Below, piece by piece: positions 1 to 6,844 of a stretch of DNA of 7,500 nt. The stretch lies in contig JANXTN010000220.1 in NCBI GenBank assembly GCA_025352435.1, positions 1 to 7,500 on the forward strand. The letters are read 5' to 3'. The translations under genes were made by a program, and so were the position numbers. The DNA is from Ferruginibacter sp. (lineage in GTDB: Bacteria > Bacteroidota > Bacteroidia > Chitinophagales > Chitinophagaceae). The notes beneath the pieces were generated by a model. That model searched no databases. It saw only the letters and a program-made list of their open reading frames with translations, and had not been told where the DNA came from. Position 1 is the first letter of the stretch. The number at the start of each line of letters is the position of its first letter.

Positions 1-54
1 TTTGAAGTAATCAGCATACCACGACCTACACATCATCCTGTTCTCGAAAAATAA
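1..54 (+). CDS. Possible C-terminal end of a rightward gene cut by the window edge
   Basis: Reading from base 1, frame 1 is open for 17 codons and stops at TAA (52-54); the other two plus-strand frames stop within the first ten bases. The peptide would end in IPRPTHHPVLEK. I do not recognise it, and 17 codons is too little to prove coding. If real, it converges on the leftward peptidase gene, and the hairpin at 75-105 lies between them. A competing reading is a minus-strand start at 36 running off the edge. The call rests only on the open frame and is weak. Confidence 0.25.
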   Translation, partial: FEVISIPRPTHHPVLEK

Positions 55-74
55 AAACGGAAAATATAAAAATT

Positions 75-105
75 AAAAAACCGCCTCATTCTAAAAATGA
101 GACGG
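75..105 (-). terminator. Rho-independent terminator of the S9 peptidase gene
   Basis: Bases 81-90 pair with 96-105 around a 5-base loop (91-95). Read on the minus strand, the stem is 10 bp with one G-U wobble (84/102) and is followed at once by six T (80 to 75) and a further AT-rich run. It lies about 38 bases beyond the stop codon of the leftward gene. On the plus strand the same stem has an A-C mismatch and no T tract, so it works best for the minus strand. Confidence 0.85.
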
Positions 106-142
106 CCTCTTCAAAATATAAAACATCATAAAAAACGATAGC

Positions 143-2557
143 TTACTTCACATACTTTTTCAACCACTCATTTTGCTCCCACAACATGTGTAATAAGTTT
201 TCTTTACCTCTATAGCCGTGTGCTTCGTATGGCAGATAAACAAAACGAACAGTGCCTCCATTCCCTTTTATAGCTGCGTATAAACGCTCGCTGTTAATAG
301 GAAAAGTTCCTTGGTTATCGTCCATTTCGCCATGTATTAAAAGTATAGGTGTTTTTATTTTATCGGCATAATTAAAAGGGCTCATTGTACTGTACAATGA
401 AGGTGCCTCCCAAAAAGTTCTGTCTTCATTCTGAAATCCAAATGGCGTGAGCGTTCTGTTATACGCACCGCTGCGTGCAATACCGGCTTTAAAAAGATCG
501 GTATGTGCCAATAAATTTGCAGTCATAAAGGCACCATAACTGTGTCCGCCAACCGCTACTCTTTTTTTGTCACCTACACCCATATCACTCAAATTATTGA
601 TGGCAGCTTCTGCATTTGAACGTAATTGATCCAAGAAATTATCATTTGGTTTTTTTGATGGATCGGTACTAACGATCGGCATTTCAGCATTATCTAATAC
701 AGCAAAACCCTGTGTAACATAAAAAATAGGACTTCCCCAACTGATAGTTGTAAACCTGTCTTTGCTTCCACGAATTTGTGCAGCATCTGCGGCGTTGTTA
801 AACTCACGAGGGTATGCCCATATCAACACAGGCAAAGGACCATCTTTGTCTTTGTTGTATCCTTTTGGTAAATACAAATCTCCTGTAAGATCTACGCCGT
901 CTGCACGTTTATATTTTATCTTTTGTTTTGTTACACCATCCAATGCAGGATATGGATTAGTAAAATTGGTAATGGCTACATCTGCCATCTTCATCTTCAG
1001 ATTTTTGATGTAATAATTAGGCACAGCAGTTTGAGATTCTTTGCGGGTAAGCAATATTAACTTGTCTGCATCCAACACATCAACCACCGATTCGTACATG
1101 CCTTCTTCGCTGCGCCAAAGCATTTCAGATTTGTTTGTACCAAGATCAAACTTTGCTAAGAACGGAAGATCGCCCTTTGGTGAAGAGCCCACAGGATTGT
1201 TCAGCAGCAAGGTATTGTTGGTTACTTTAATTACATCTCTGTTATATTTATTTTTCTCTGTGATGGGGTTACCGGGGTTGCCGTAAGCATCTGTAATATT
1301 TCTTTCAAACAATGTTTTCATTGTGTTTGTAGATGGATTGTAGCGACTCACTTTTATTGTTTGTTTGCCCTGCAAAGCTTCTGTAACCCATGCAAAAGTT
1401 TCGTTGCCCCAATTGATACCTCTAAAGCGCATGTTGGTTTTAAATAATTCTTTTGGCTGGGCTGTAAAGGGCGCTGATAAAGCATATACCGCATCATGGT
1501 ATTCCATTTTAGTTTTTATTAAACCGCTATCAAGTGGCATAGAATATACAATAGTAGCAGCTTCATCATCTCTCCATTCGTAGCCTGATGGTACATTTTG
1601 AATATTGTCATTACCTGATGGTGTTGTTTCACTACTCGGCAATTCAACTAATATTTTTATCGTTTTCCCTGTTAAATCTGTAATGGCAACCGTGCTTGGA
1701 AAACCGCTTGAAGGAACGAGATAAGAGAAAGGTTTTCTTACTGTCTCTACCAATAAATATTTTTTATCCGGCGATAATTGTACAGATGAATAAATTGTTG
1801 GCTTACCAATCTTTGTTTCAACGCCATTCTTGTTCAACACCATTTGTGCAGTAGCCATAAACTCAAACACCTGCTCATCGTACGGCGACTTTATCATATC
1901 CTGATACGTTCTGCCCGGTGCTGCTTTACCAATATTTTGTTGAATAGTTGGACCCTTTGGAGTGATGGGTTTTCCTTTTAATGCAGATGGCAATGTAACT
2001 GCAGTTTTATAGATAAGGGAATTATCATCAAACCACTTGATGCCTGCACCATTAGCAATGTTCAATGCCTGCTTATTTATTTTTTTTGCAGCATGCGTTG
2101 CTATATCTATCACATATAAGTCTACTCGGCTACCTGTTGTATTTGTAAAACAAATTTTAGACTGGCTGTCGTTCCACTGCACATTGCCTGCGAGCATATT
2201 TTGCGGTAAGCCTGTTACAGTAAATTGTTTGCTCGTCTTAATATTTTTTAGTGAAAAATTATTGATGTAAGTCTGTCTGCTCGGAGAAAAATTATTTGGA
2301 TTTAATCGCAAGCCTGCTACTCTTATTTCCGGCTGGCCTAACTCTTCAACGGTTGGATAACTGTTGCGTTCGCTGAGCAACATCCACTCGCCCTTATTGT
2401 CTACACTCACCGTAGGTGTTGGTTTTGCAAGTAATAGGTCTGCAATATCTTTTGGTGGAGTTTGGTAGCCTACAGCATCTTGTGCTGTGGCAGAAAATGA
2501 AAAGGCAATTAGAAAAAAAAACACACAGGCTTTGGGGGAAAGAAAAATTTTAAGCAT
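143..2557 (-). CDS. Secreted S9 family serine peptidase, glutamyl endopeptidase-like (S9D)
   Basis: An 804-residue serine peptidase of the prolyl oligopeptidase superfamily. Residues 1-25 form a signal peptide (hydrophobic core, then Ala23-Thr-Ala25 before Gln26), so it is exported to the periplasm or beyond. Residues about 30-530 should form the beta-propeller and about 545-804 the alpha/beta hydrolase domain. The nucleophile is Ser673 in GGHSYGAFM; Asp746 in HGEMDDN and His780 in EAHGY complete the triad, and Tyr582 (in AYPREF) fits the oxyanion-hole tyrosine. The stretch around the nucleophile (TANLLAH, GIARSGAYNRTLTPFGFQNE) and the EWRDDEAAT segment near 327 closely resemble the plant chloroplast glutamyl endopeptidase (CGEP), which points to the S9D subgroup. 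Cleavage after Glu is known for CGEP and only inferred here. The ATG at 2555-2557 sits directly before the signal peptide; no Shine-Dalgarno is seen. It appears monocistronic, with its own terminator. Length and catalytic residues look intact. Confidence 0.95.
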   Translation of the reverse strand: MLKIFLSPKACVFFFLIAFSFSATAQDAVGYQTPPKDIADLLLAKPTPTVSVDNKGEWMLLSERNSYPTVEELGQPEIRVAGLRLNPNNFSPSRQTYINNFSLKNIKTSKQFTVTGLPQNMLAGNVQWNDSQSKICFTNTTGSRVDLYVIDIATHAAKKINKQALNIANGAGIKWFDDNSLIYKTAVTLPSALKGKPITPKGPTIQQNIGKAAPGRTYQDMIKSPYDEQVFEFMATAQMVLNKNGVETKIGKPTIYSSVQLSPDKKYLLVETVRKPFSYLVPSSGFPSTVAITDLTGKTIKILVELPSSETTPSGNDNIQNVPSGYEWRDDEAATIVYSMPLDSGLIKTKMEYHDAVYALSAPFTAQPKELFKTNMRFRGINWGNETFAWVTEALQGKQTIKVSRYNPSTNTMKTLFERNITDAYGNPGNPITEKNKYNRDVIKVTNNTLLLNNPVGSSPKGDLPFLAKFDLGTNKSEMLWRSEEGMYESVVDVLDADKLILLTRKESQTAVPNYYIKNLKMKMADVAITNFTNPYPALDGVTKQKIKYKRADGVDLTGDLYLPKGYNKDKDGPLPVLIWAYPREFNNAADAAQIRGSKDRFTTISWGSPIFYVTQGFAVLDNAEMPIVSTDPSKKPNDNFLDQLRSNAEAAINNLSDMGVGDKKRVAVGGHSYGAFMTANLLAHTDLFKAGIARSGAYNRTLTPFGFQNEDRTFWEAPSLYSTMSPFNYADKIKTPILLIHGEMDDNQGTFPINSERLYAAIKGNGGTVRFVYLPYEAHGYRGKENLLHMLWEQNEWLKKYVK

Positions 2558-2580
2558 ATTTCGTTGGTTTTTATAAAAAT

Positions 2581-2613
2581 TAAAGTTATGGAAAAAGTAT
2601 TGTGATGAGGCAA
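2581..2613 (-). promoter_or_regulatory. Candidate Bacteroidota-type promoter of the peptidase gene
   Basis: On the minus strand, TAACTTTA (2588 to 2581) matches the Bacteroidota -7 consensus TAnnTTTG at all but the last base. A TTG (2613 to 2611) lies 22 bases upstream as a possible -33 element. The -7 element would be about 24 bases before the ATG. The spacing is slightly long and the region is AT-rich, so chance matches are easy. Confidence 0.35.
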
Positions 2614-2766
2614 TAAGCCATTCATTGCGAATAGTAAATTTTCATTATTCTACACAGTTTAAAACTGACTTAAAAATCATCAGAATAAAAAAATGTATTT
2701 ACTTCCTGGAAGAGAATTTTTAATGATTGAGCTATAAACAAAACCAATATATTCTCAAAATGGGCA

Positions 2767-2833
2767 ATCGAATTCCCCACTACACTAATTCTTTTAATGT
2801 GAAGCCTGCATTGGCTTGTAGAAGAAATTCGAT
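2767..2833. repeat. Nested inverted repeats in the intergenic region
   Basis: ATCGAATT (2767-2774) is the exact reverse complement of AATTCGAT (2826-2833). Inside it, CTAC (2780-2783) can pair with GTAG (2818-2821), and AAGCC (2802-2806) with GGCTT (2813-2817) around a six-base loop. The pairs are correctly nested, so a transcript could fold into a stem with internal loops. The arms are short and there is no T tract, so it is not a terminator. Function unknown; chance is possible. Confidence 0.35.
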
Positions 2834-2957
2834 GAAAATTTCATAATATTTTTTTATCACCAACTGCAAGTACATTTTTATATAAAAAGAATGAGATTTG
2901 GTTATCAAGTTGGTTTTAAGAGTAGATATTCCGGTAACCGTGGCTTTAATGTTGAGG

Positions 2958-2989
2958 TTAAAGTAATAGAAAAAAATCCTTTACCTTAA
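2958..2989 (+). promoter_or_regulatory. Weak candidate promoter of the ice-binding-like lipoprotein gene
   Basis: TACCTTAA (2982-2989) resembles the Bacteroidota -7 element TAnnTTTG, with the last two bases off, and sits 11 bases before the ATG at 3001. A TTA at 2958-2960 is 21 bases upstream, where a TTTG-like -33 element would be expected. The match is poor and would give a very short 5' leader. It is the best candidate I found close to the start. Confidence 0.25.
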
Positions 2990-3000
2990 AACTACATTAA

Positions 3001-5175
3001 ATGAAAAAAAAGTTATGCTTTTTTTATGCAAATCATTTGCATAAAATCTCATTCAAAAATTCTCTCTTAAAAATTTCTCTGGCCTCCATTCTACCGCTAT
3101 TGTTTATTGTAGGCTGTAAAAAAGTTTTAGAAGAACCCGGACTTACAGGAATTTGTCCGATAGTTGTTTCTACAGTTCCTACCAACGGAGCTACAGGAGT
3201 GGCTTTGAACACTTCTGTTTCTGCAACATTTAACGAAGCCATAGATTCTACAACGCTTAACAGCGGCAACTTTTTTGTAAAACAGGGGAATACAAATATC
3301 CCAGGCATTATTACCTATAGTGGTATGACGGCTATTTTTACGCCTGCTACGACTTTGTTGCCAAATACTATTTATACAGGTACAGTAACTACCGGTATAA
3401 AAGATAAAGCACGTAACTCGCCAAAAGCAAATTATGTGTGGACATTTACTACAGGTGTTGCACCAGATACTATTCCACCAAGAGTGATAGCAACTGACCC
3501 AAATAATGGCGACACTAACGTATCAGTTACAAAAGTTATCAGCGCAATTTTTAGTAAGGTTATGAATCCTGCTACCATTAACGCAACAACTTTTACATTA
3601 CGACAAGGAACGACACCTATTACAGGTTTGGTTGCTTACACAGGTAATACCGCCAGTTTTACACCTACAACAAGTTTGGCATATAACACAACATATATTG
3701 CTACCATTACAACTGGTGCAAAGGATATGGCTGGTAATGCACTTTTAAATAATTACGTATGGACTTTCACTACGGGATTAGCTCCTGCAGATGTTATTCC
3801 ACCAACAGTTATTTCTACTGACCCTGCAAACGCATCCATTGGTGTGGTTATTTCAAAAATAATTTCTGCAAATTTTAGTGAAGCAATGAACCCAACAACT
3901 ATAAATACGTCTACGTTTTTATTATCTCAGGGAACAACACCAATTGCAGGAACCGTAACATATTCAGGTACTACAGCAAGTTTTTCACCTAATGCACTCC
4001 TAACGCCTAACACCGTTTATACAGCTACTATAACAACAGGTGCAAAAGATATTGCAGGTAATGGACTTGTGAGTAATTATGTTTTTAGCTTTACCACAGG
4101 ACTTTCCACTGCAGATGTTACACCCCCAACTGTGATTTCAACAGACCCTCCTAATGCCGCTACAGGAGTTATACTTTCAAAAGTTCTTTCGGCAACTTTT
4201 AGCGAAGCGATGAATCCATCAACAATTAATTCATCTACGTTTTTACTATCACAAGGTATTACACCGGTTGCAGGAACAGTGACATATTCGGGCACTACAG
4301 CCAGATTTACACCTAACGCAAACCTACTATCAAATACTGTATATACGGCAACGATAACTACCGGTGCAAAAGATGTGGCAGGCAATGCCTTGGCAGCTAA
4401 TTACACATGGACGTTTACCACAGGAGGAACAATATTGATCGCTCCACCTTTAGGTAGTGTATCATTGTTTGGTGCTTTTGGCGGAAGTGCAGGTATCACA
4501 AACCAGGGTTTGAATACCGTTATTAACAATGGTAGTATTGGTACTACCGGAGCATCAACTTTAATTACAGGTTTTCACGATGGTACTACCGGAGATGTGT
4601 ACACAGAAACTCCTTTAAACAAAGGTTTAGTTACAGGTAGAATTTATACAGCTCCTCCAGCTCCGGGTACTGCAACTTCTGCAGCAATAGCAGCGCAAGG
4701 TTTAGCTGATGCTACCATTTTATACAATAGTATTTCTCCGGCAGGAAGCCCGGGTGGTACTGATCCTGGTGCTGGCGAATTGGGTGGTTTAACATTACCT
4801 CCCGGCACTTATAAATCAGCAAGTGGTACATTTAAAATAACTACCGGCAATCTAACTTTAGATGCACAGGGCGATCCTAATGCAGTATGGAAATTTCAAA
4901 CAGCGGCAGGCTTAACAGTAGGCGTAGCAGGACCTGCAGGCGCAAGAAGCGTATTGCTTATAAACAATGCCTTGGCTAAAAATGTATTTTGGTATGTTGG
5001 AAGTGCAGCCGTTATTAATGGAGCCGGTGGTGGAGTTATGTCAGGTAACATTATTGCATCAGCGGGTGTTACTTTCTCTACCGCAGGTAATGCAGTACAA
5101 ACTATATTAAATGGTCGTGCCATTTCCTTAAATGCATCTGTAACCATGGTTAATACAACCATAAATGTTCCTTAA
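3001..5175 (+). CDS. Lipoprotein with four Ig-like (Big_5) domains and an ice-binding-like (DUF3494) domain
   Basis: A 724-residue envelope protein. The N-terminus is basic, then hydrophobic (about 22-38), and ends in the lipobox Ile-Val-Gly-Cys39, so it should be lipidated. Acidic residues soon after (Glu44-Glu45) are compatible with surface export as seen for Bacteroidota lipoproteins, but the match is loose. Residues 51-476 are four tandem Big_5 Ig-like domains, each starting near a PP-V-I-S-T-D-P type stretch, passing NP-TIN-STF and GAKD-AGN, and ending W/F-TFTTG. Residues about 484-724 match the DUF3494 ice-binding-protein fold: LGSVSLFGAF, GELGGLTLPPGTYKSAS, LTLDAQGDPNAVWKFQ, VLLINNALAKNVFWYVGSAA and LNGRAISLNASVTMVNTTI. 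This fold is a beta-solenoid with ice-binding members. A single TAGN (694-697) fits the T-A/G-x-T/N ice-site pattern known in some members, but real ice activity is unproven; adhesion is an alternative. The ATG at 3001 gives a rather long 38-residue signal peptide; a TTG at 3037 would give a shorter one but is less likely. A terminator follows, then the OmpA-family gene. Confidence 0.93.
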   Translation: MKKKLCFFYANHLHKISFKNSLLKISLASILPLLFIVGCKKVLEEPGLTGICPIVVSTVPTNGATGVALNTSVSATFNEAIDSTTLNSGNFFVKQGNTNIPGIITYSGMTAIFTPATTLLPNTIYTGTVTTGIKDKARNSPKANYVWTFTTGVAPDTIPPRVIATDPNNGDTNVSVTKVISAIFSKVMNPATINATTFTLRQGTTPITGLVAYTGNTASFTPTTSLAYNTTYIATITTGAKDMAGNALLNNYVWTFTTGLAPADVIPPTVISTDPANASIGVVISKIISANFSEAMNPTTINTSTFLLSQGTTPIAGTVTYSGTTASFSPNALLTPNTVYTATITTGAKDIAGNGLVSNYVFSFTTGLSTADVTPPTVISTDPPNAATGVILSKVLSATFSEAMNPSTINSSTFLLSQGITPVAGTVTYSGTTARFTPNANLLSNTVYTATITTGAKDVAGNALAANYTWTFTTGGTILIAPPLGSVSLFGAFGGSAGITNQGLNTVINNGSIGTTGASTLITGFHDGTTGDVYTETPLNKGLVTGRIYTAPPAPGTATSAAIAAQGLADATILYNSISPAGSPGGTDPGAGELGGLTLPPGTYKSASGTFKITTGNLTLDAQGDPNAVWKFQTAAGLTVGVAGPAGARSVLLINNALAKNVFWYVGSAAVINGAGGGVMSGNIIASAGVTFSTAGNAVQTILNGRAISLNASVTMVNTTINVP
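3022..3046. repeat. Perfect 25-bp palindrome within the first codons of the lipoprotein gene
   Basis: The arms TTTTATGCAAAT (3022-3033) and ATTTGCATAAAA (3035-3046) are exact reverse complements around a single central C (3034). It lies 21 bases inside the reading frame (codons 8-16), covering part of the signal-peptide n-region. As DNA it resembles a dimeric-regulator operator; as RNA it could form a stem of about 10 bp with a five-base loop just after the start codon. It has no T tract directly behind it, so it is not a standard terminator. Confidence 0.6.
3151..4428 (+). repeat. Four tandem Big_5 Ig-like domain repeats (coding)
   Basis: Units cover residues 51-157, 158-265, 266-373 and 374-476. 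The prolines opening units 2, 3 and 4 (Pro159, Pro267, Pro375) are exactly 108 residues (324 bp) apart; unit 1 is one residue shorter. Units 3 and 4 are most alike (both carry PPTVISTDP, FSEAMNP and STFLLSQG), while unit 1 is the most divergent. The nucleotide copies differ mostly at synonymous positions, so the duplications are not very recent. The array probably acts as a stalk holding the C-terminal domain away from the membrane. Confidence 0.88.
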
Positions 5176-5189
5176 TAAAATCATAATTT

Positions 5190-5223
5190 ATACATGCTGC
5201 TCTATCGGCAGCATGTATTTTTT
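5190..5223 (+). terminator. Rho-independent terminator after the ice-binding-like lipoprotein gene
   Basis: ATACATGCTGC (5190-5200) pairs perfectly with GCAGCATGTAT (5208-5218) around a seven-base loop, followed by a T run (5218-5223). It starts 14 bases after the stop codon at 5173-5175. Only 31 bases remain before the next start codon at 5255, so the hairpin may end most transcripts of the first gene and let some through to the second. Confidence 0.87.
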
Positions 5224-5254
5224 CCTTCACATTTCTCTCTTTTAAAACTCATTT

Positions 5255-6646
5255 ATGAAATACACTTATATGACGAATATTAAATCGCTGGGCTTCATTG
5301 CGATGTCATTACTCAGCATTCAAACATTGCAGGCACAAACTTTACAAAGAGTAAAACCTGTTTGGTGGCTTGGTCAATCTGCAGCGGTAAATTATAATAC
5401 CTACCGTGGCACTACGCAAAAACTAAATAATGACTTTACAACGCCAACCGCTTTTCATAAAGGTGAAGGCTATAGACCGTATGCATCTTTATTATTGGAA
5501 TATCGTCCGGGTAAAACGCTTGGTATGATGCTTAACGTAGCGTACGATAACCGAGGTGGTGAATTTAATGAAGTGCAGGCTCCATGCGACTGTCCGGCAA
5601 ATTTAAAAACAAACTTGAGCTACGTAACTATAGAACCAAGTTTAAGAATTACACCTTTTTCAATTCCGTTTTATGTTTTTGCAGGGCCGGTAATCAGCTT
5701 TAATGTTACCAATTTATTTACCTATAAGCAAGACAAACAAACAGATGTACGGGAAAATTTTAGCGACATGAAAAAGCCTGTTTTTTCAGGACAGGTAGGC
5801 GCAGGTTTTGATATTCCTTTATCTGCTAAATCAAATGCTACACAGTTTACACTATCTCCTTTTGCATCCTTTCAATCAGACCTTGGCCGCAATCCAAGAA
5901 CAATTGAATCATGGTCAATTTACACCGTGCGTGCAGGTATAGCCCTTAAGTTTGGTACAGGTAAAATAACCGTACCTCAGGTTGCACCGATTCCTCAAGT
6001 TGTGGTTGTTCCTCCTGTTACAGATAGAGATGGTGATGGTGTTCTTGATGTAGTAGACAAATGTCCTGATGTTCCCGGCTTTGCAAAATACCAAGGCTGT
6101 CCTATACCTGATACTGATGGCGATGGTATAAATGATGAGTTGGATAAATGCCCTACTGTAGCAGGTTTGGCACGTTACAACGGTTGTCCTATTCCGGATA
6201 CGGATGGTGATGGTTTAAATGATGAAGAAGATAAATGCCCTACACGTCCGGGTTCTATAAGCAACAAAGGTTGTCCTGTAATTGCAAAAGAAGTGATAGA
6301 GAAAGTAAACTTTGCAGCCAAGAATGTTTTCTTTACAACAGGTAGTTATAAACTACTTCCTAAATCTTTTAAATCTCTTGATGAGGTTGTTAGAGTATTG
6401 AGAACAGATGAGTCTTTAATTATAGATATTGATGGCCATACAGATGCTCAGGGATCTGATGAAAGCAATCTAGTTCTTTCAGATAACCGTGCAGGTGCTG
6501 TAAAAAAATATCTTACGGAACATGGAGTAGATGCAACACGTTTAAAATCTACAGGCTATGGCGAAACCAAGCCAGTAGCAGATAACAGTACAGCAGCAGG
6601 TCGTGCTAAAAACAGAAGAACAGAAATGACTGTTAGAAATTATTAA
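5255..6646 (+). CDS. OmpA-family outer-membrane protein with TSP type 3 repeats
   Basis: A 463-residue outer-membrane protein expected to link the outer membrane to peptidoglycan. Residues 1-27 are a signal peptide (cleavage likely after Ala27, before Gln28). Residues about 30-235 alternate polar and aromatic/hydrophobic residues as in an OmpA-like eight-strand beta-barrel; Cys111 and Cys113 probably sit in an external loop. A Pro/Val-rich linker (240-255) leads into three TSP3 repeats (257-342) of the DxDGDGxxDxxDKCP type, which bind calcium in known proteins. Residues about 356-460 form the OmpA C-terminal domain: GHTDAQG with Asp397, Arg412 fifteen residues later (the spacing of the peptidoglycan diaminopimelate-binding pair in OmpA), GYGETKP, and NRRTEM near the end. 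ATG 5255 is chosen because it is the first in frame; Met6 (5270) would also give a usable signal peptide. No clear promoter lies in the 31-base gap after the upstream terminator, so read-through from the lipoprotein gene is possible. Confidence 0.95.
   Translation: MKYTYMTNIKSLGFIAMSLLSIQTLQAQTLQRVKPVWWLGQSAAVNYNTYRGTTQKLNNDFTTPTAFHKGEGYRPYASLLLEYRPGKTLGMMLNVAYDNRGGEFNEVQAPCDCPANLKTNLSYVTIEPSLRITPFSIPFYVFAGPVISFNVTNLFTYKQDKQTDVRENFSDMKKPVFSGQVGAGFDIPLSAKSNATQFTLSPFASFQSDLGRNPRTIESWSIYTVRAGIALKFGTGKITVPQVAPIPQVVVVPPVTDRDGDGVLDVVDKCPDVPGFAKYQGCPIPDTDGDGINDELDKCPTVAGLARYNGCPIPDTDGDGLNDEEDKCPTRPGSISNKGCPVIAKEVIEKVNFAAKNVFFTTGSYKLLPKSFKSLDEVVRVLRTDESLIIDIDGHTDAQGSDESNLVLSDNRAGAVKKYLTEHGVDATRLKSTGYGETKPVADNSTAAGRAKNRRTEMTVRNY
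6023..6280 (+). repeat. Three thrombospondin type 3 repeats (coding, 29-residue period)
   Basis: The repeats start at Asp257, Asp286 and Asp315, exactly 29 residues (87 bp) apart. Each has an Asp-rich DTDGDG-type calcium loop and a DKCP...GCP cysteine pair spaced 12 residues apart (Cys270/282, 299/311, 328/340), which could form disulphides in the periplasm. The first unit differs by DRDGDG. The array forms the linker between the barrel and the peptidoglycan-binding domain. Confidence 0.9.
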
Positions 6647-6662
6647 AAGTTTTTAAATAAAT

Positions 6663-6698
6663 AAAAGCCTCGTTCATAATTTCTGAACGGGGCTTTTT
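6663..6698 (+). terminator. Rho-independent terminator of the OmpA-family gene
   Basis: Bases 6663-6676 pair with 6684-6697 as a 14-bp stem with one G-U wobble (6670/6690) and a seven-base loop, ending in a T run (6694-6698). It starts 17 bases after the stop codon. The A-rich left side also gives a short T tract on the minus strand, so some bidirectional activity is possible. Confidence 0.88.
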
Positions 6699-6762
6699 CT
6701 ATTATGATGTAGCAGTAATTTTCGATATAATTTCTGTTACATAAAATTTAGCTGTAATAAAG

Positions 6763-6796
6763 AAAGGATACTGATAAATTAATCAGTATCCTTTTT
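6763..6796. terminator. Bidirectional-type terminator, probably for threonine synthase
   Basis: AAAGGATACTGAT (6763-6775) pairs perfectly over 13 bp with 6782-6794 around a six-base loop. On the minus strand it lies about 50 bases beyond the threonine synthase stop and is followed by a T-rich tail (TTTCTTTATT including the stem end). On the plus strand it also ends in a T run (6792-6796), so it can back up the OmpA-gene terminator. Its main role is probably to end the leftward transcript. Confidence 0.8.
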
Positions 6797-6844
6797 ATTT
6801 TTCAAGGGATGTTTTTTTTGGTAAATGGGCGGTCCTGGTTATTA

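Larger units (their letters stand above)
2558..3000. other. 443-bp AT-rich intergenic region between divergent genes
   Basis: This region separates the start of the leftward peptidase gene from the start of the rightward ice-binding-like lipoprotein gene, so it should hold both promoters. No convincing gene is present. The longest recognisable plus-strand ATG frame I followed is 28 codons (2760-2846), without family resemblance. Other contents are promoter-like sequences near each end, an inverted-repeat block (2767-2833), and a low-complexity AT palindrome (2875-2888). No tRNA or riboswitch was recognised. Confidence 0.8.

Noticed and set aside
1..36. Minus-strand ATG-ATG frame running off the left edge (would begin MMCRSWYADYFK)
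   Set aside because: Only 12 codons are visible, no family can be recognised, and the competing plus-strand frame over the same bases ends in a stop. The data do not decide between them.
762..1583. Open frames on the plus strand opposite the S9 peptidase gene (762-1013, 1041-1286, 1365-1583)
   Set aside because: They lie inside a gene with clear domain evidence on the other strand and encode no recognisable protein; they are antisense shadows.
2875..2888. 14-bp AT palindrome (five T, ATAT, five A) in the intergenic region
   Set aside because: It is pure A/T in an AT-rich region, so chance is the simplest explanation; no regulator site can be supported.
3037..3039. TTG as an alternative start of the lipoprotein gene, giving a more usual signal-peptide length
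   Set aside because: An in-frame ATG at 3001 followed by lysine codons is a normal start, and the TTG lies inside the palindrome with no support. It is kept only as a possibility.
3033..5162. Minus-strand open frames inside the lipoprotein gene (3033-3308, 4077-4385, 4896-5162)
   Set aside because: They mirror the Thr/Ala/Gly-rich repeat codons of the real gene and look like no known family.
6023..6280. Regular 87-bp repeat considered as a CRISPR-like or mobile repeat
   Set aside because: It is in frame and encodes standard calcium-binding TSP3 repeats, so the repetition is explained by the protein.
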